Assembly (NCBI RefSeq): GCF_000689415.1
Contig: NZ_HG322950.1
Location: 1,426,001 to 1,490,000 of the forward strand
Reading direction: 5' to 3'
DNA: 64,000 nt
Source of the DNA: Pseudomonas knackmussii B13
Lineage (GTDB): Bacteria; Pseudomonadota; Gammaproteobacteria; Pseudomonadales; Pseudomonadaceae
The position numbers were made by a program, and so were the translations under genes. The notes beneath the pieces were generated by a model that was not told the DNA's origin, ran no database searches, and saw nothing but the letters and a program-made list of their open reading frames with translations. Every line of letters starts with the position of its first letter. Positions within the stretch are counted from its first letter, which is position 1. This document shows, piece by piece, positions 18,604-27,061 of the stretch.

Positions 18604-19284
18604 ATGGCCTGTTCAGCCGTCACGCCCGTGGCAGATATGCAACAAACCCTGCGAATCACCGAGATCTTCTACTCGTTGCAGGGGGAAGCGCGCACGGTCG
18701 GCCTGCCGACGGTGTTCGTCCGCCTGACCGGCTGTCCCCTGCGCTGCCAGTACTGCGACTCCGCCTATGCCTTCAGCGGCGGCGAGATCCAGTCCCTCGA
18801 TGCCATCCTCGAAATGGTCGCCAGCTACCGGCCGCGCTACGTCTGTGTCACCGGTGGCGAGCCACTGGCCCAGCCGAACTGCATTCCGCTGCTGCAGCGC
18901 CTGTGCGACGCCGGCTATTCAGTTTCGCTGGAGACGAGCGGGGCGCTGGACATTTCCGCCGTCGATCCGCGCGTGAGCCGAGTCCTCGATCTGAAGACCC
19001 CCGGCTCCGCCGAAGTCGCGCGCAACCGCTATGAGAACATCGGCCTGCTGACGGCCAACGACCAGGTGAAGTTCGTCCTCTGTTCGCGCGAGGACTACGA
19101 TTGGGCGGTATCCAAGCTGATCGAGTACCGCCTGGACGAGCGCGCCGGCGAGGTGCTGTTCTCGCCGAGTCATCACCAGTTGGCGCCGCGCGATCTGGCT
19201 GACTGGATAGTTGCCGACAACCTGCCTGTGCGCTTCCAGATGCAGTTGCACAAAGTCCTCTGGAACGACGAACCGGGCCGCTGA
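18604..19284 (+). CDS. queE: 7-carboxy-7-deazaguanine synthase QueE
   Basis: A 226-residue radical-SAM enzyme that contracts 6-carboxytetrahydropterin in queuosine synthesis. The cluster motif CPLRCQYC (Cys44, Cys48, Cys51) and FYSLQGEA for substrate and CVTGGEPL for SAM are all present. ATG 18604 has a strong ACGGAGG five bases upstream; the internal ATG 18637 (MQQTLRITEIFYS) matches the family N-terminus better and is possible. A -10-like TAGAAT (18488-18493) follows the previous terminator. queC follows after 24 bases. Confidence 0.94.
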   Translation: MACSAVTPVADMQQTLRITEIFYSLQGEARTVGLPTVFVRLTGCPLRCQYCDSAYAFSGGEIQSLDAILEMVASYRPRYVCVTGGEPLAQPNCIPLLQRLCDAGYSVSLETSGALDISAVDPRVSRVLDLKTPGSAEVARNRYENIGLLTANDQVKFVLCSREDYDWAVSKLIEYRLDERAGEVLFSPSHHQLAPRDLADWIVADNLPVRFQMQLHKVLWNDEPGR

Positions 19285-19308
19285 GGCGCCGACGCTAAGG
19301 GTATTCAC

Positions 19309-19983
19309 ATGACTCAGAAGAAAGCCGTCATCCTGCTTTCCGGCGGGCTCGACTCCGCCACCGTGGTGGCCATGGCCAAGGCCGATGGCTACAGCTGCTA
19401 CACCATGAGCTTCGACTACGGCCAGCGCCATCGCGCTGAACTCCAGGCTGCCGAGCGCGTCGCCCGGCAACTGGGCGTGGTCGAGCACAAGGTCATCGGC
19501 TTCAACCTCAACGGCATCGGTGGCTCGGCACTGACCGACAGCAGCATCGATGTACCCGAAGCGCCCAGCGAAGGCATTCCGGTGACCTACGTGCCGGCAC
19601 GTAACACCGTGTTCCTCTCCCTGGCCCTGGGCTGGGCGGAAGTGCTGGGGGCGCGGGACATCTTCATCGGCGTCAACGCGGTGGATTATTCGGGCTATCC
19701 GGATTGCCGCCCGGAGTTCGTCGAGGCCTTCGAACGCATGGCCAACCTGGCGACCAAGGCCGGCGTGGAGGGCGACGGCTTCCGTATCCAGGCGCCGCTG
19801 CAGTACCTGTCCAAGGCGCAGATCATCCAGGCGGGCCTCGCGCGCGGCGTGGATTACGCACTGACGGTGAGCTGCTATCAGGCTGACGATGAGGGTCGTG
19901 CTTGCGGCAAATGCGACAGCTGCCGCCTGCGCGCCGAAGGCTTTGCCGCGGCGGGTGTTCAGGACCCAACGAAGTATTTCTGA
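19309..19983 (+). CDS. queC: 7-cyano-7-deazaguanine synthase QueC
   Basis: A 224-residue ATP-dependent amidotransferase-like enzyme making preQ0. PP-loop LLSGGLDSATV near the start, FDYGQRH, and a C-terminal zinc site with SCYQADDEGRACGKCDSC (four cysteines). Complete. With queE it supplies preQ0 for queuosine at tRNA position 34. No other que genes are in the window. Confidence 0.96.
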   Translation: MTQKKAVILLSGGLDSATVVAMAKADGYSCYTMSFDYGQRHRAELQAAERVARQLGVVEHKVIGFNLNGIGGSALTDSSIDVPEAPSEGIPVTYVPARNTVFLSLALGWAEVLGARDIFIGVNAVDYSGYPDCRPEFVEAFERMANLATKAGVEGDGFRIQAPLQYLSKAQIIQAGLARGVDYALTVSCYQADDEGRACGKCDSCRLRAEGFAAAGVQDPTKYF

Positions 19984-20002
19984 AATTATTTTCGAAGGGG
20001 TG

Positions 20003-20030
20003 TTGTTTTTACGTTAGAAATCAGTATTAT
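20003..20030 (+). promoter_or_regulatory. Promoter of tRNA-Lys
   Basis: TTGTTT (20003-20008), 16-base spacer, TATTAT (20025-20030), followed by a GC-rich discriminator (ACGCCTCGCG) as usual for stable RNA genes; the tRNA begins 13 bases later. Confidence 0.65.
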
Positions 20031-20042
20031 ACGCCTCGCGTT

Positions 20043-20118
20043 GGGTCGTTAGCTCAGTCGGTAGAGCAGTTGGCTTTTAACCAATTGGTCGTAGGTTCGA
20101 ATCCTACACGACCCACCA
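20043..20118 (+). tRNA. tRNA-Lys(TTT)
   Basis: A complete 76-base cloverleaf with encoded CCA: acceptor GGGTCGT pairs with ACGACCC, D arm GCTCAGTCGGTAGAGC, anticodon loop CTTTTAA (anticodon TTT), T arm GTAGGTTCGAATCCTAC. Its P. aeruginosa counterpart is a known integration site for PAPI-1-like islands; here the 3' end is not followed by an integrase gene and no second copy of the 3' end was seen. Confidence 0.98.
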
Positions 20119-20124
20119 AATCGC

Positions 20125-20157
20125 AAAGCCCCGTGATCTCTGGTCACGGGGCTTTTT
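20125..20157 (+). terminator. Terminator after tRNA-Lys
   Basis: AAAGCCCCGTGA, 7-base loop, TCACGGGGCTTTTT, 6 bases after the tRNA. Confidence 0.9.
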
Positions 20158-20277
20158 CTTTGCGCGCGGAAAAAGGCATTGGTTGAGCCCGCCTGCCCAG
20201 TGTGCGCGGCGTGATCCACAGGATGCCGCCCCCTCGTTCACGACAGCCCGGGCCGCTGCCGGTGCGCTCAGGCCGTT

Positions 20278-20449
20278 GCTCGGTGCACAGCCGAGCCTGA
20301 CGCGAGAGAAGTGTTCGAGGGCCGGCGCTGGCGGCAACCTGGGCAGCGCTCATGTCGGGCTGCTGAAGGAAGTTGTGGGCCCGCGCCAGGCGCTGTTCGG
20401 CCCAGTCGGCGACGGAACTGCTGTGCTTGATCTGTTCGACGGATTGCAT
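20278..20449 (-). pseudogene. Decayed AraC-type helix-turn-helix fragment
   Basis: From ATG 20449 (preceded by GGAGGAG on the minus strand) one frame reads a 43-residue piece ending QQPDMSAAQVAASAG (to about 20321), with codon use like real genes. The sense then jumps to another frame from 20319: LEHFSRVRLGCAPS. Together these look like the second helix-turn-helix of an AraC regulator (pattern: S-A-VA--GF---HFSRVFRR--G-APS) with a frameshift and lost residues (the FRR segment). Past 20278 neither frame makes sense. The ribosome site could be chance or mark a still-translated short peptide. Confidence 0.45.
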
Positions 20450-20691
20450 GGCTGGTCTCCTCCAGACGCTGCCCCGCTGTTCGGTCGGGGGCTTGCTTGG
20501 GGGCCTGTCTGGGGGAGGGCGCCAGGTCGCTATTGATGGAAAGCGACCACTTCACCGGTTGAATCGATCAAAGGCGGCGCCCGCCGGAGCCTTGCCACCC
20601 GGCGGCTTTGCCCGCATGATCGCGCGCTTCCTTTCGTGGCGAGGTAAAATCGCCCTCCTAGGTAGTCGTACCCTGCAGGTGCAGTCCAAAC
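20450..20691 (+). other. nadA leader region
   Basis: Intergenic region with G-rich and inverted-repeat patches (for example around GCCGGAGC...CACCCGGCGGC, 20583-20606). A -10-like TAAAAT at 20645-20650 lies 42 bases upstream of nadA without a good -35. No gene is supported. Confidence 0.4.
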
Positions 20692-21750
20692 ATGACCCAG
20701 ATATCCGAACGCCTCCTGGTCCAGGCCCATCTCGCCGCCAAGCAGCCCCGCGTGCTCAGCGCCCAGGAAGAGGCCGATCTGAAGGCGGCCATCGCTGCCG
20801 AGCTGAAGGCGCAGAACGCCGTCCTGGTGGCGCACTACTATTGCGACCCGGTGATCCAGGCGCTGGCCGAGGAAACCGGCGGCTGCGTCTCCGACTCGCT
20901 GGAAATGGCCCGCTTCGGCAACCAGCATTCGGCGCAGACCGTGGTGGTCGCCGGCGTACGCTTCATGGGCGAGACGGCGAAGATCCTCAACCCCGAGAAG
21001 CGCGTGCTGATGCCGACCCTCGAGGCCACCTGCTCGCTCGACCTGGGCTGCCCGGTCGAAGAGTTCTCGGCCTTCTGCGACCAGCACCCCGAGCGCACCG
21101 TGGTGGTCTACGCGAACACCTCGGCAGCGGTGAAGGCGCGCGCCGACTGGGTGGTGACCTCCAGCTGCGCGGTGGAGATCGTCGAGCACCTGATGGACAA
21201 CGGCGAGCCGATCCTCTGGGCGCCCGACCAGCACCTGGGCCGCTACATCCAGCGCGAAACCGGCGCCGACATGCTTCTCTGGGACGGTGCTTGCATCGTC
21301 CACGAGGAGTTCAAGGCCAAGCAACTGGAAGACCTCAAGGCGATCTACCCGGACGCCGCGATCCTGGTCCACCCGGAGTCGCCCGAGGCGGTGGTCGAGC
21401 TGGCTGATGCCGTGGGCTCCACCAGCCAACTGATCAAGGCTGCGCAGACCCTACCGAACAAGCGCTTTATCGTCGCCACCGACCGCGGCATCTTCTACAA
21501 GATGCAGCAGCTGTGCCCGGACAAGGAGTTCATCGAAGCCCCCACCGCCGGCAACGGCGCGGCCTGCCGCAGCTGCGCGCACTGCCCGTGGATGGCCATG
21601 AACACGCTGGAGCGCACCCTGGCCTGCCTGAAGGAAGGCAGCGGCGAAATCTTCGTCGACCCGGCATTGATCCCCAAGGCGATCAAGCCGCTCAAGCGCA
21701 TGCTCGACTTTACCCAGGCCGCGCGCCTGAAGGTCACCGGCAACGCCTGA
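20692..21750 (+). CDS. nadA: Quinolinate synthase
   Basis: A 352-residue 4Fe-4S enzyme that condenses iminoaspartate with dihydroxyacetone phosphate to quinolinate in NAD synthesis. The three cluster cysteines lie in LEATCSLDLGCPVEEF, TSSCAVEIVEHL and GNGAACRSCAHCPW regions, and the substrate motif AHYYCDPVIQALA is near residue 45. Length fits the family. It works with nadB at 31.1 kb; the two are not in one operon. A terminator follows. Confidence 0.97.
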   Translation: MTQISERLLVQAHLAAKQPRVLSAQEEADLKAAIAAELKAQNAVLVAHYYCDPVIQALAEETGGCVSDSLEMARFGNQHSAQTVVVAGVRFMGETAKILNPEKRVLMPTLEATCSLDLGCPVEEFSAFCDQHPERTVVVYANTSAAVKARADWVVTSSCAVEIVEHLMDNGEPILWAPDQHLGRYIQRETGADMLLWDGACIVHEEFKAKQLEDLKAIYPDAAILVHPESPEAVVELADAVGSTSQLIKAAQTLPNKRFIVATDRGIFYKMQQLCPDKEFIEAPTAGNGAACRSCAHCPWMAMNTLERTLACLKEGSGEIFVDPALIPKAIKPLKRMLDFTQAARLKVTGNA

Positions 21751-21772
21751 CCGTTGCTGCGCGAGTACGAAG

Positions 21773-21799
21773 AAGCCCGGCCGATGCCGGGCTTTTTCA
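21773..21799 (+). terminator. Terminator of nadA
   Basis: AAGCCCGGC, loop CGAT, GCCGGGCTT then TTTT, 22 bases after the stop. Confidence 0.88.
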
Positions 21800-21833
21800 T
21801 TTCCTGTAGGAGCGAGGACGCTGATCGCCGGGC

Positions 21834-21860
21834 AAAAAGAGACCCGCGCGGGGCGGGTCT
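21834..21860 (-). terminator. Terminator of the opdH-tctCBA operon
   Basis: On the minus strand AGACCCGC pairs with GCGGGTCT across 5 bases and is followed by CTTTTT, about 45 bases after tctA. Confidence 0.8.
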
Positions 21861-21904
21861 GAAAGTCGCCATGCCGGAGCGTGGCGAGCGTGGTTGTGGC
21901 GGAC

Positions 21905-23422
21905 TCAGGCGCTGGCCGGCTGGGCCGCGCTGCGAGCCATGCGCTTGCGCCAGGCGCGATAGAACGGCAGGGCCAGCATCAGCGCCACCAGGGCCCAGGT
22001 GCCGATGGCGATGGGGCTGGACCAGAGGATGCTCATCTCGCCGTTGGAGATTGACAGCGCGCGGCGCAGGTTCTGCTCCATCAGGCCGCCGAGGATGAAG
22101 CCCAGCAGCAGCGGCGAGAGCGGGAAGTCGAGCTTGCGCAGCAGGTAGCCGAGGATGCCGATGGCGACCATGAGGAACAGATCGAATGTGGTCGCATGCA
22201 CCGCATAAACGCCGATGGCGGTGATGATCGCGATGCCCGGCACCAGCGCCCAGTTCGGTACCGAGAGGATGCGGGTGAACACGCGGACCATCGGCACGTT
22301 GAGGATGATCAGCATGACGTTGGCGACGAACAGCGAGGCGATCAGACCCCAGACGATGTTCGGCTGTTCCTGGAACAGCAGCGGGCCGGGCGTGATGTTG
22401 TACAGGCTCAGCGCGCCGATCATCACTGCGGTGGTGCCGGAGCCGGGCACGCCGAGGGTCAGCATCGGCACCAGGGCGCCGCAGGCCGCGCCGCCGATAG
22501 CAGTTTCCGGAGCGGCCAGGCCGCGCAGGTCGCCCTGGCCGAACTTGCCCTTGTCACCGGCCAGGCGCTTCTCGGTCATATAGGCCACGGCGCTGGCCAG
22601 GGTCGCGCCGGCGCCGGGCAGCACGCCCATGATGAAGCCGAGCACGCCGCAGCGCAGGTTGATGACGAATACCGAGGTCGCTTCCTTGAGGTTGAACAGC
22701 ATGCGCCCGCTGGCTTCAACCGCCTTGTGGCCGTGGTGGGTCTTCTCCAGCAGCAGGAGGATTTCGCTGACCGAGAACAGGCCCAGCACCAGCACCACGA
22801 ACTGGATACCGTCGGCGACGTGGATGCTATCGAAGGTGAAGCGGTACACGCCGCTGTTGGCGTCGATGCCGACGCTCGACAGGAACAGCCCGAGCAGCGC
22901 CGCCAGCAGCGTCTTCAATGGCCGGTCGCCGGCCAGTCCGCCGAGCGCGACTATGGCGAAGACCATCAGCACGAAGTACTCCGCAGGCCCGAAGGCGATC
23001 GCCCATTTCGCCAGGAGCGGGGCGAACAGCACCATGCCGCAGGTGGCGATGAAGGCACCGATGAACGAGCTCCAGGCCGACAGCGACAGCGCCACGCCGG
23101 CCAGGCCCTGGCGCGCCATGGGGTAGCCATCGAGCGTGGTCATCACGGTGGAGGCTTCGCCGGGGATGTTCAGCAGGATCGAGGAAATCCGCCCGCCGTA
23201 TTCACAGCCCAGGTAGACCGCGGCCAGCAGGATCAGCGCCGACTCCGGCGGCAGGCCGAGGGCGAAGGCCACTGGGATCAGCAGCGCTACGCCGTTGATC
23301 GGGCCGAGGCCGGGGAGCAGGCCGACCACGGTGCCGATCAGGGTGCCGGCCAGGGCGGTGGCGAGGTTGTACGGGGTCAGGGCGACTTCGAAGCCCTGGC
23401 CGAGGTAGTTCAGGGTATCCAT
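21905..23422 (-). CDS. tctA: Tripartite tricarboxylate transporter, large membrane subunit TctA
   Basis: A 505-residue protein with about 11-12 transmembrane segments, the main translocation subunit of the TTT family. Typical motifs: GLLPGLGPINGVALLIP near residue 40, GEASTVMTTLDGYPMARQG near 90, and the repeated GVLPGAGATLASAVAY near 265 with VPMLTLGVPGSGTTAVM. It imports citrate-type substrates with a cation gradient. Last gene of the operon, 10 bases after tctB. Confidence 0.95.
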   Translation of the reverse strand: MDTLNYLGQGFEVALTPYNLATALAGTLIGTVVGLLPGLGPINGVALLIPVAFALGLPPESALILLAAVYLGCEYGGRISSILLNIPGEASTVMTTLDGYPMARQGLAGVALSLSAWSSFIGAFIATCGMVLFAPLLAKWAIAFGPAEYFVLMVFAIVALGGLAGDRPLKTLLAALLGLFLSSVGIDANSGVYRFTFDSIHVADGIQFVVLVLGLFSVSEILLLLEKTHHGHKAVEASGRMLFNLKEATSVFVINLRCGVLGFIMGVLPGAGATLASAVAYMTEKRLAGDKGKFGQGDLRGLAAPETAIGGAACGALVPMLTLGVPGSGTTAVMIGALSLYNITPGPLLFQEQPNIVWGLIASLFVANVMLIILNVPMVRVFTRILSVPNWALVPGIAIITAIGVYAVHATTFDLFLMVAIGILGYLLRKLDFPLSPLLLGFILGGLMEQNLRRALSISNGEMSILWSSPIAIGTWALVALMLALPFYRAWRKRMARSAAQPASA

Positions 23423-23432
23423 GGCGAATTCC

Positions 23433-23900
23433 TCAGAGGGGCAGGGCGTCGAGCACGCCGCGCGGCAGCGGCACGTCCAGCGCGTGGTCGAAGAGCAGGA
23501 ACAGGCCGACGGCCAGCAGGCTGCAGGTGATCACGCTGTACGCCGGCCGACCGCCGTAGAGCAGGGCGATGAAACTGCCGACCAGGGCGCTGGAGAGGAT
23601 GAAACCCAGCGGCTCGAAGAGCCCGGCGTAGACCAGCAACAGGGCGACGCAGGCGACCACCTTGCGCAGCAGTGCGCCTTCCAGTGGCGCCTCGTCGTCC
23701 TCGCGGCGCGGAGCCGGACGCAGGATCAGCCAGGCCAGGCCGATCACCATCAGGCCCAGGCAGAGCAGGGGGTAGGCGCGCGGGCCCACCGGTTCGTAGG
23801 AGAAGGCGGCCTGGTAGTGCCAGGCCTCCATGGCCAGGCCGAGACAGGCCAGCAGCCAGGCGCCGGCGAACAGGCGCTGGGGCAGCGAGTGAGCGTGCAT
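23433..23900 (-). CDS. tctB: Tripartite tricarboxylate transporter, small membrane subunit TctB
   Basis: A 155-residue membrane protein with four predicted transmembrane segments (about 10-27, 42-60, 83-105, 118-140) typical of TctB; sequence is poorly conserved in this family, so the call rests on length, topology and position between tctC and tctA. It begins 17 bases after tctC. Confidence 0.9.
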   Translation of the reverse strand: MHAHSLPQRLFAGAWLLACLGLAMEAWHYQAAFSYEPVGPRAYPLLCLGLMVIGLAWLILRPAPRREDDEAPLEGALLRKVVACVALLLVYAGLFEPLGFILSSALVGSFIALLYGGRPAYSVITCSLLAVGLFLLFDHALDVPLPRGVLDALPL

Positions 23901-23917
23901 GGGCGAATCCTCGCGGC

Positions 23918-24898
23918 TTACTGGATGAGGCCGAATTCCTGGGCCAGCTGGCGGTAGTGCGTGACCTGCTGCTTCACGTAGCTATCCAGTTCTGGGCCGG
24001 TCATGGCGAAGGGGAAGAGCTCGCGCTGGTCGCGCAGCTTGGCGAAGTCCTCTGATGCCAGCAGCTTGTCGAAGGATGCCTTCCAGAATTGGTAGTCCTC
24101 ATCGCTGACCTTCGGTCCGACGTAGAAGCCACGCACCACCGGCCAAACGATGTCGAAACCTTGCTCCTTGGCCGTGGGGATGTCGGTCATGCCTTCGTCC
24201 TTCAGGCGTTCCTCGGAGAACACTGCGAGCATGCGCATCTTGCCGGCGCGGATGTGCGGCATGGAGTCGGAGATATCCGTGCTGCCGACCTGGATATGCC
24301 CGCCAAGCAGCGCCGTGGCGATCTCGCCACCGCCTTCCAGCGCGACGTAGCGCAGCTGCTTCGGATCGATGCCGGCGGCCTTGGCCAGCAGCGCGGTCTG
24401 CATCCAGTCCTGGCTGCCGACGGTGCCGCCGGAGCCGATCACCACCTTGCTCGGGTCGGCCTTGAGCGCGGCGACCAGGTCGGCGAGGTTCTTGTACGGT
24501 GAGTCGGCACGCACGGCGATGGCGCCATAGCTGGTGCCGATGGCGGCGAGCCACTTTACCGCGTTCTCGTCGTAGCGGCCGAACTTGCCCTGGGCGAGGT
24601 TCAGCAGCGAGCCGCTGGAAAAGGCCGTGATCGCGTTGCCGTCGGCCGGGCGCTGGGCGACCACGGCGTTGTAGGCGACGGCGCCGACGCCGCCGGGCAT
24701 GTAGGTCACGCGCATTGGGCTGGCCAGCATCTTCTGTTCGAGCAGGGCGCTCTGCGCCAGCTTGCAGGTCAGGTCGAAGCCGCCGCCGGGCGCCGCCGGG
24801 GCGATGCATTCCGGACGCTTGGGTTCGGCGAGGGCGACACTGCTGGCGAGCAGGGCGCCGGCGGCGAGCAGCAGGGGAAGGGTGCGGAGTTTGGTCAT
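23918..24898 (-). CDS. tctC: Tricarboxylate-binding periplasmic protein TctC
   Basis: A 326-residue periplasmic solute receptor of the Bug/TctC family. Signal peptide of about 24 residues ending VALA; then KRPECIAPAAPGGGFDLTCKL, where the Gly loop binds the carboxylate, and PSKVVIGSGGTVGSQD for the second contact. It delivers substrate to TctAB. Located 28 bases after opdH, so one transcript opdH-tctC-tctB-tctA is likely. Confidence 0.94.
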   Translation of the reverse strand: MTKLRTLPLLLAAGALLASSVALAEPKRPECIAPAAPGGGFDLTCKLAQSALLEQKMLASPMRVTYMPGGVGAVAYNAVVAQRPADGNAITAFSSGSLLNLAQGKFGRYDENAVKWLAAIGTSYGAIAVRADSPYKNLADLVAALKADPSKVVIGSGGTVGSQDWMQTALLAKAAGIDPKQLRYVALEGGGEIATALLGGHIQVGSTDISDSMPHIRAGKMRMLAVFSEERLKDEGMTDIPTAKEQGFDIVWPVVRGFYVGPKVSDEDYQFWKASFDKLLASEDFAKLRDQRELFPFAMTGPELDSYVKQQVTHYRQLAQEFGLIQ

Positions 24899-24926
24899 TT
24901 TCGGAGGCCTCGTTCTTGTTGTTGGT

Positions 24927-26207
24927 TTACCAGATCGCCACGGAGTAGGTCAGGTAGATGCGGGTTTCATCGGCGTCACGGGTGAAGTTGGAGCGGTAGG
25001 TCGCATTGCGTACGCGTACGCCGAAGTCCTTCAACGGGCCGCTCTGCACGACGTACTTGAGGTCGGTGTTGCGCTCCCATTCGCGGCCTTCGCCGCTGCG
25101 CCCGTTGATCTCGGCGTTGTCGCCCTTCACGTAGCGGTTCATCAGGCTCAGCCCGGGCAGGCCGAAGGCGGCGAAGTCGAAGTCGTGGCGCAGTTGCCAG
25201 GAGCGCTCGTGGGCGTCGGCGAAGTCGCCGATCTGCACGAAGTTCACCAGGTAGGGGTTGCTGCCATCGATGTAGGGGAAGGCGCTGTCGCCATCCATCT
25301 GCTGCCAGGCGGCGCTGAACTTCTGCGCGCCTATGGCGTAGCCGAGCATGCCGTTGAAGGCGCGGTTGTCGATGCGTCCGCCTCGGGCGGAGCCGTCGTC
25401 GTCGCTGATGGCCAGGCGCAGGTCGGCGCTGAACTTGCCGTCGCCGAGCTTGTGGCTGGCCAGCAGGCCGACGAAGTGCTGGCGGTAGACCTCGTCCAGT
25501 TCGGCGTAGTGGTAGCGGCCGGTGAGGCTGTCGTTGAACTTGTAGTCGCCGCCCGCGAGGTCGTAATGCTCGCCGGCCACGGTGCCGAGGAAGCGCTTGT
25601 TCTTGTTGTTCAGCGCCAGGTCCTGGAAGTCGGTGGAGTCGCGGTCCTTGGCCTTCTCCAGGCGTCCGCCGGTGAAGTCCAGGCCGGGCAGGTCGCGCGA
25701 CTCCAGCAGGCCGCCCTCGAAGGTCTGTGGGAACAGCCGGCTGTCGTTGGGCTGCAGAGTGGGCAGGTCGGGGATCAGGCTGCCGAGCTTGAGCTCGCTT
25801 TTCGACACCTTGAACTTCGCGGTCAGCCCGAGCTTGCTGTACTCGTCGGCGGCGCGGCCGTCGTCGTGAGTCGGCAGCAGGCCGGTGCCGGTGCGGTCGG
25901 GGCTGGAATCGAGCTTCAGGCCGAGCATGCCCAGGGCGTCGAGGCCGACGCCGACGGTGCCGTCGGTGTAGCCGGACTGATAGTCGAGGATGAAGCCTTG
26001 TGCCCACTCTTCGCGCTTGGACTGGCCGGCGCCGTCGCGGAAGTCGCGGTTGAAGTAGATGTTCTGGGCTTGCAGCTTGAGGCTGCTGTCTTCGATGAAG
26101 CCACTGGCGTTGGCTTCGCCAGCCAGGCCGCCGAGGGCGAGGGCGGCGGGAATCAGGCGGAAATAAGCGGGAACGGCTGTGCGCTCAGGCTGCTGGGCAG
26201 TCAGCAT
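24927..26207 (-). CDS. opdH: OprD-family porin OpdH, tricarboxylate channel
   Basis: A 426-residue OprD-family outer-membrane channel. ATG 26207 was chosen: GGAGA lies 7 bases upstream and a signal peptide follows (PAALALGGLAGEANA). The mature protein begins SGFIEDSSLKLQAQN and ends DETRIYLTYSVAIW, both OprD-family landmarks. P. aeruginosa OpdH lets cis-aconitate and other tricarboxylates in and sits in the same place before tctCBA, which supports the call. An in-frame open extension upstream to 26327 is not needed. Confidence 0.92.
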   Translation of the reverse strand: MLTAQQPERTAVPAYFRLIPAALALGGLAGEANASGFIEDSSLKLQAQNIYFNRDFRDGAGQSKREEWAQGFILDYQSGYTDGTVGVGLDALGMLGLKLDSSPDRTGTGLLPTHDDGRAADEYSKLGLTAKFKVSKSELKLGSLIPDLPTLQPNDSRLFPQTFEGGLLESRDLPGLDFTGGRLEKAKDRDSTDFQDLALNNKNKRFLGTVAGEHYDLAGGDYKFNDSLTGRYHYAELDEVYRQHFVGLLASHKLGDGKFSADLRLAISDDDGSARGGRIDNRAFNGMLGYAIGAQKFSAAWQQMDGDSAFPYIDGSNPYLVNFVQIGDFADAHERSWQLRHDFDFAAFGLPGLSLMNRYVKGDNAEINGRSGEGREWERNTDLKYVVQSGPLKDFGVRVRNATYRSNFTRDADETRIYLTYSVAIW

Positions 26208-26326
26208 TGGTGGTCTCCATTTCTTGTTCTTGTCGCGGAGGCGCCACGCCGCCTTCCGAATCGGGGACGATCTATGTCGTCTGGCGGCGATCCTAGCGCC
26301 GCTGCCTTTCACCAGGCTTTCAGCCA

Positions 26327-26354
26327 TTCACAGGCGCCCACGGACGAGTAAACT
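26327..26354 (+). promoter_or_regulatory. Promoter of tctD
   Basis: TTCACA (26327-26332), 16-base spacer, TAAACT (26349-26354), 36 bases before the GTG start of tctD, in the divergent opdH/tctD gap where TctD itself may bind. Confidence 0.5.
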
Positions 26355-26389
26355 GCGCGGTCATCCCATCCCGAGCGAGGACTACCGCG

Positions 26390-27061
26390 GTGCGCATTCT
26401 GCTGGTCGAAGACCATCCCCAGCTCGGCGAGAGCGTGCAGCAGGCCCTCAAGGGCGCCGGCTGGACGGTGGACCTATTGCGCGACGGCATCGCCGCCGAC
26501 CTGGCGCTCGCCAGCGAGGAATACGCCCTGGCGATCCTCGACGTCGGCCTGCCACGCCTGGACGGTTTCGAGGTGCTGGCGCGCCTGCGCGGGCGCGGCA
26601 AGACCCTGCCGGTGCTGATGCTGACCGCGCGCGGCGAAGTGAAGGACCGCGTGCACGGGCTCAACCTCGGGGCCGACGACTACCTGGCCAAACCGTTCGA
26701 GCTGAGCGAGCTGGAGGCGCGGGTCAAGGCATTGCTGCGACGCAGCGTGCTCGGCGGCGAGCAGCAGCAGAGCTGCGGCGATCTGGTCTACGACCTGGGG
26801 GCGCGGCGTTTCTCCCTGGGCGGCGAGGGGCTGACCCTGACCTCCCGCGAGCAGGCCGTGCTGGAGGCCCTGATCGCCCGGCCCGGTCGGGTGATGAGCA
26901 AGGAGCAGTTGGCGGCCCAGGTATTCGGCCTGGACCAGGAGGCCAGCGCCGACGCCATCGAAATCTACGTGCACCGCCTGCGCAAGAAGCTCGAAGGCAG
27001 CGGCGTGCGCATCGTCACCTTCCGCGGGCTGGGTTACCTGCTCGAGGCCCTGGATGCCTGA
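26390..27061 (+). CDS. tctD: Response regulator TctD
   Basis: A 223-residue OmpR-type regulator. Receiver domain 1-115 with phospho-acceptor Asp51 (AILDVGLPRLDGF), acidic pair Glu7-Asp8 and Lys in LAKPF; winged helix about 125-218 (LTSREQAVLEALIARPGRV, IYVHRLRKKLE). Start is GTG 26390, giving the standard MRILLVEDH. Divergent from opdH, it is expected to control opdH-tctCBA with TctE in response to tricarboxylates. Confidence 0.95.
   Translation: MRILLVEDHPQLGESVQQALKGAGWTVDLLRDGIAADLALASEEYALAILDVGLPRLDGFEVLARLRGRGKTLPVLMLTARGEVKDRVHGLNLGADDYLAKPFELSELEARVKALLRRSVLGGEQQQSCGDLVYDLGARRFSLGGEGLTLTSREQAVLEALIARPGRVMSKEQLAAQVFGLDQEASADAIEIYVHRLRKKLEGSGVRIVTFRGLGYLLEALDA

Noticed and set aside
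24762..26351. A 529-codon open frame on the plus strand over tctC/opdH
   Set aside because: It is antisense to two well-supported genes, has no ribosome site and a Val/Gly/Ala-rich nonsense composition typical of high-GC shadow frames.
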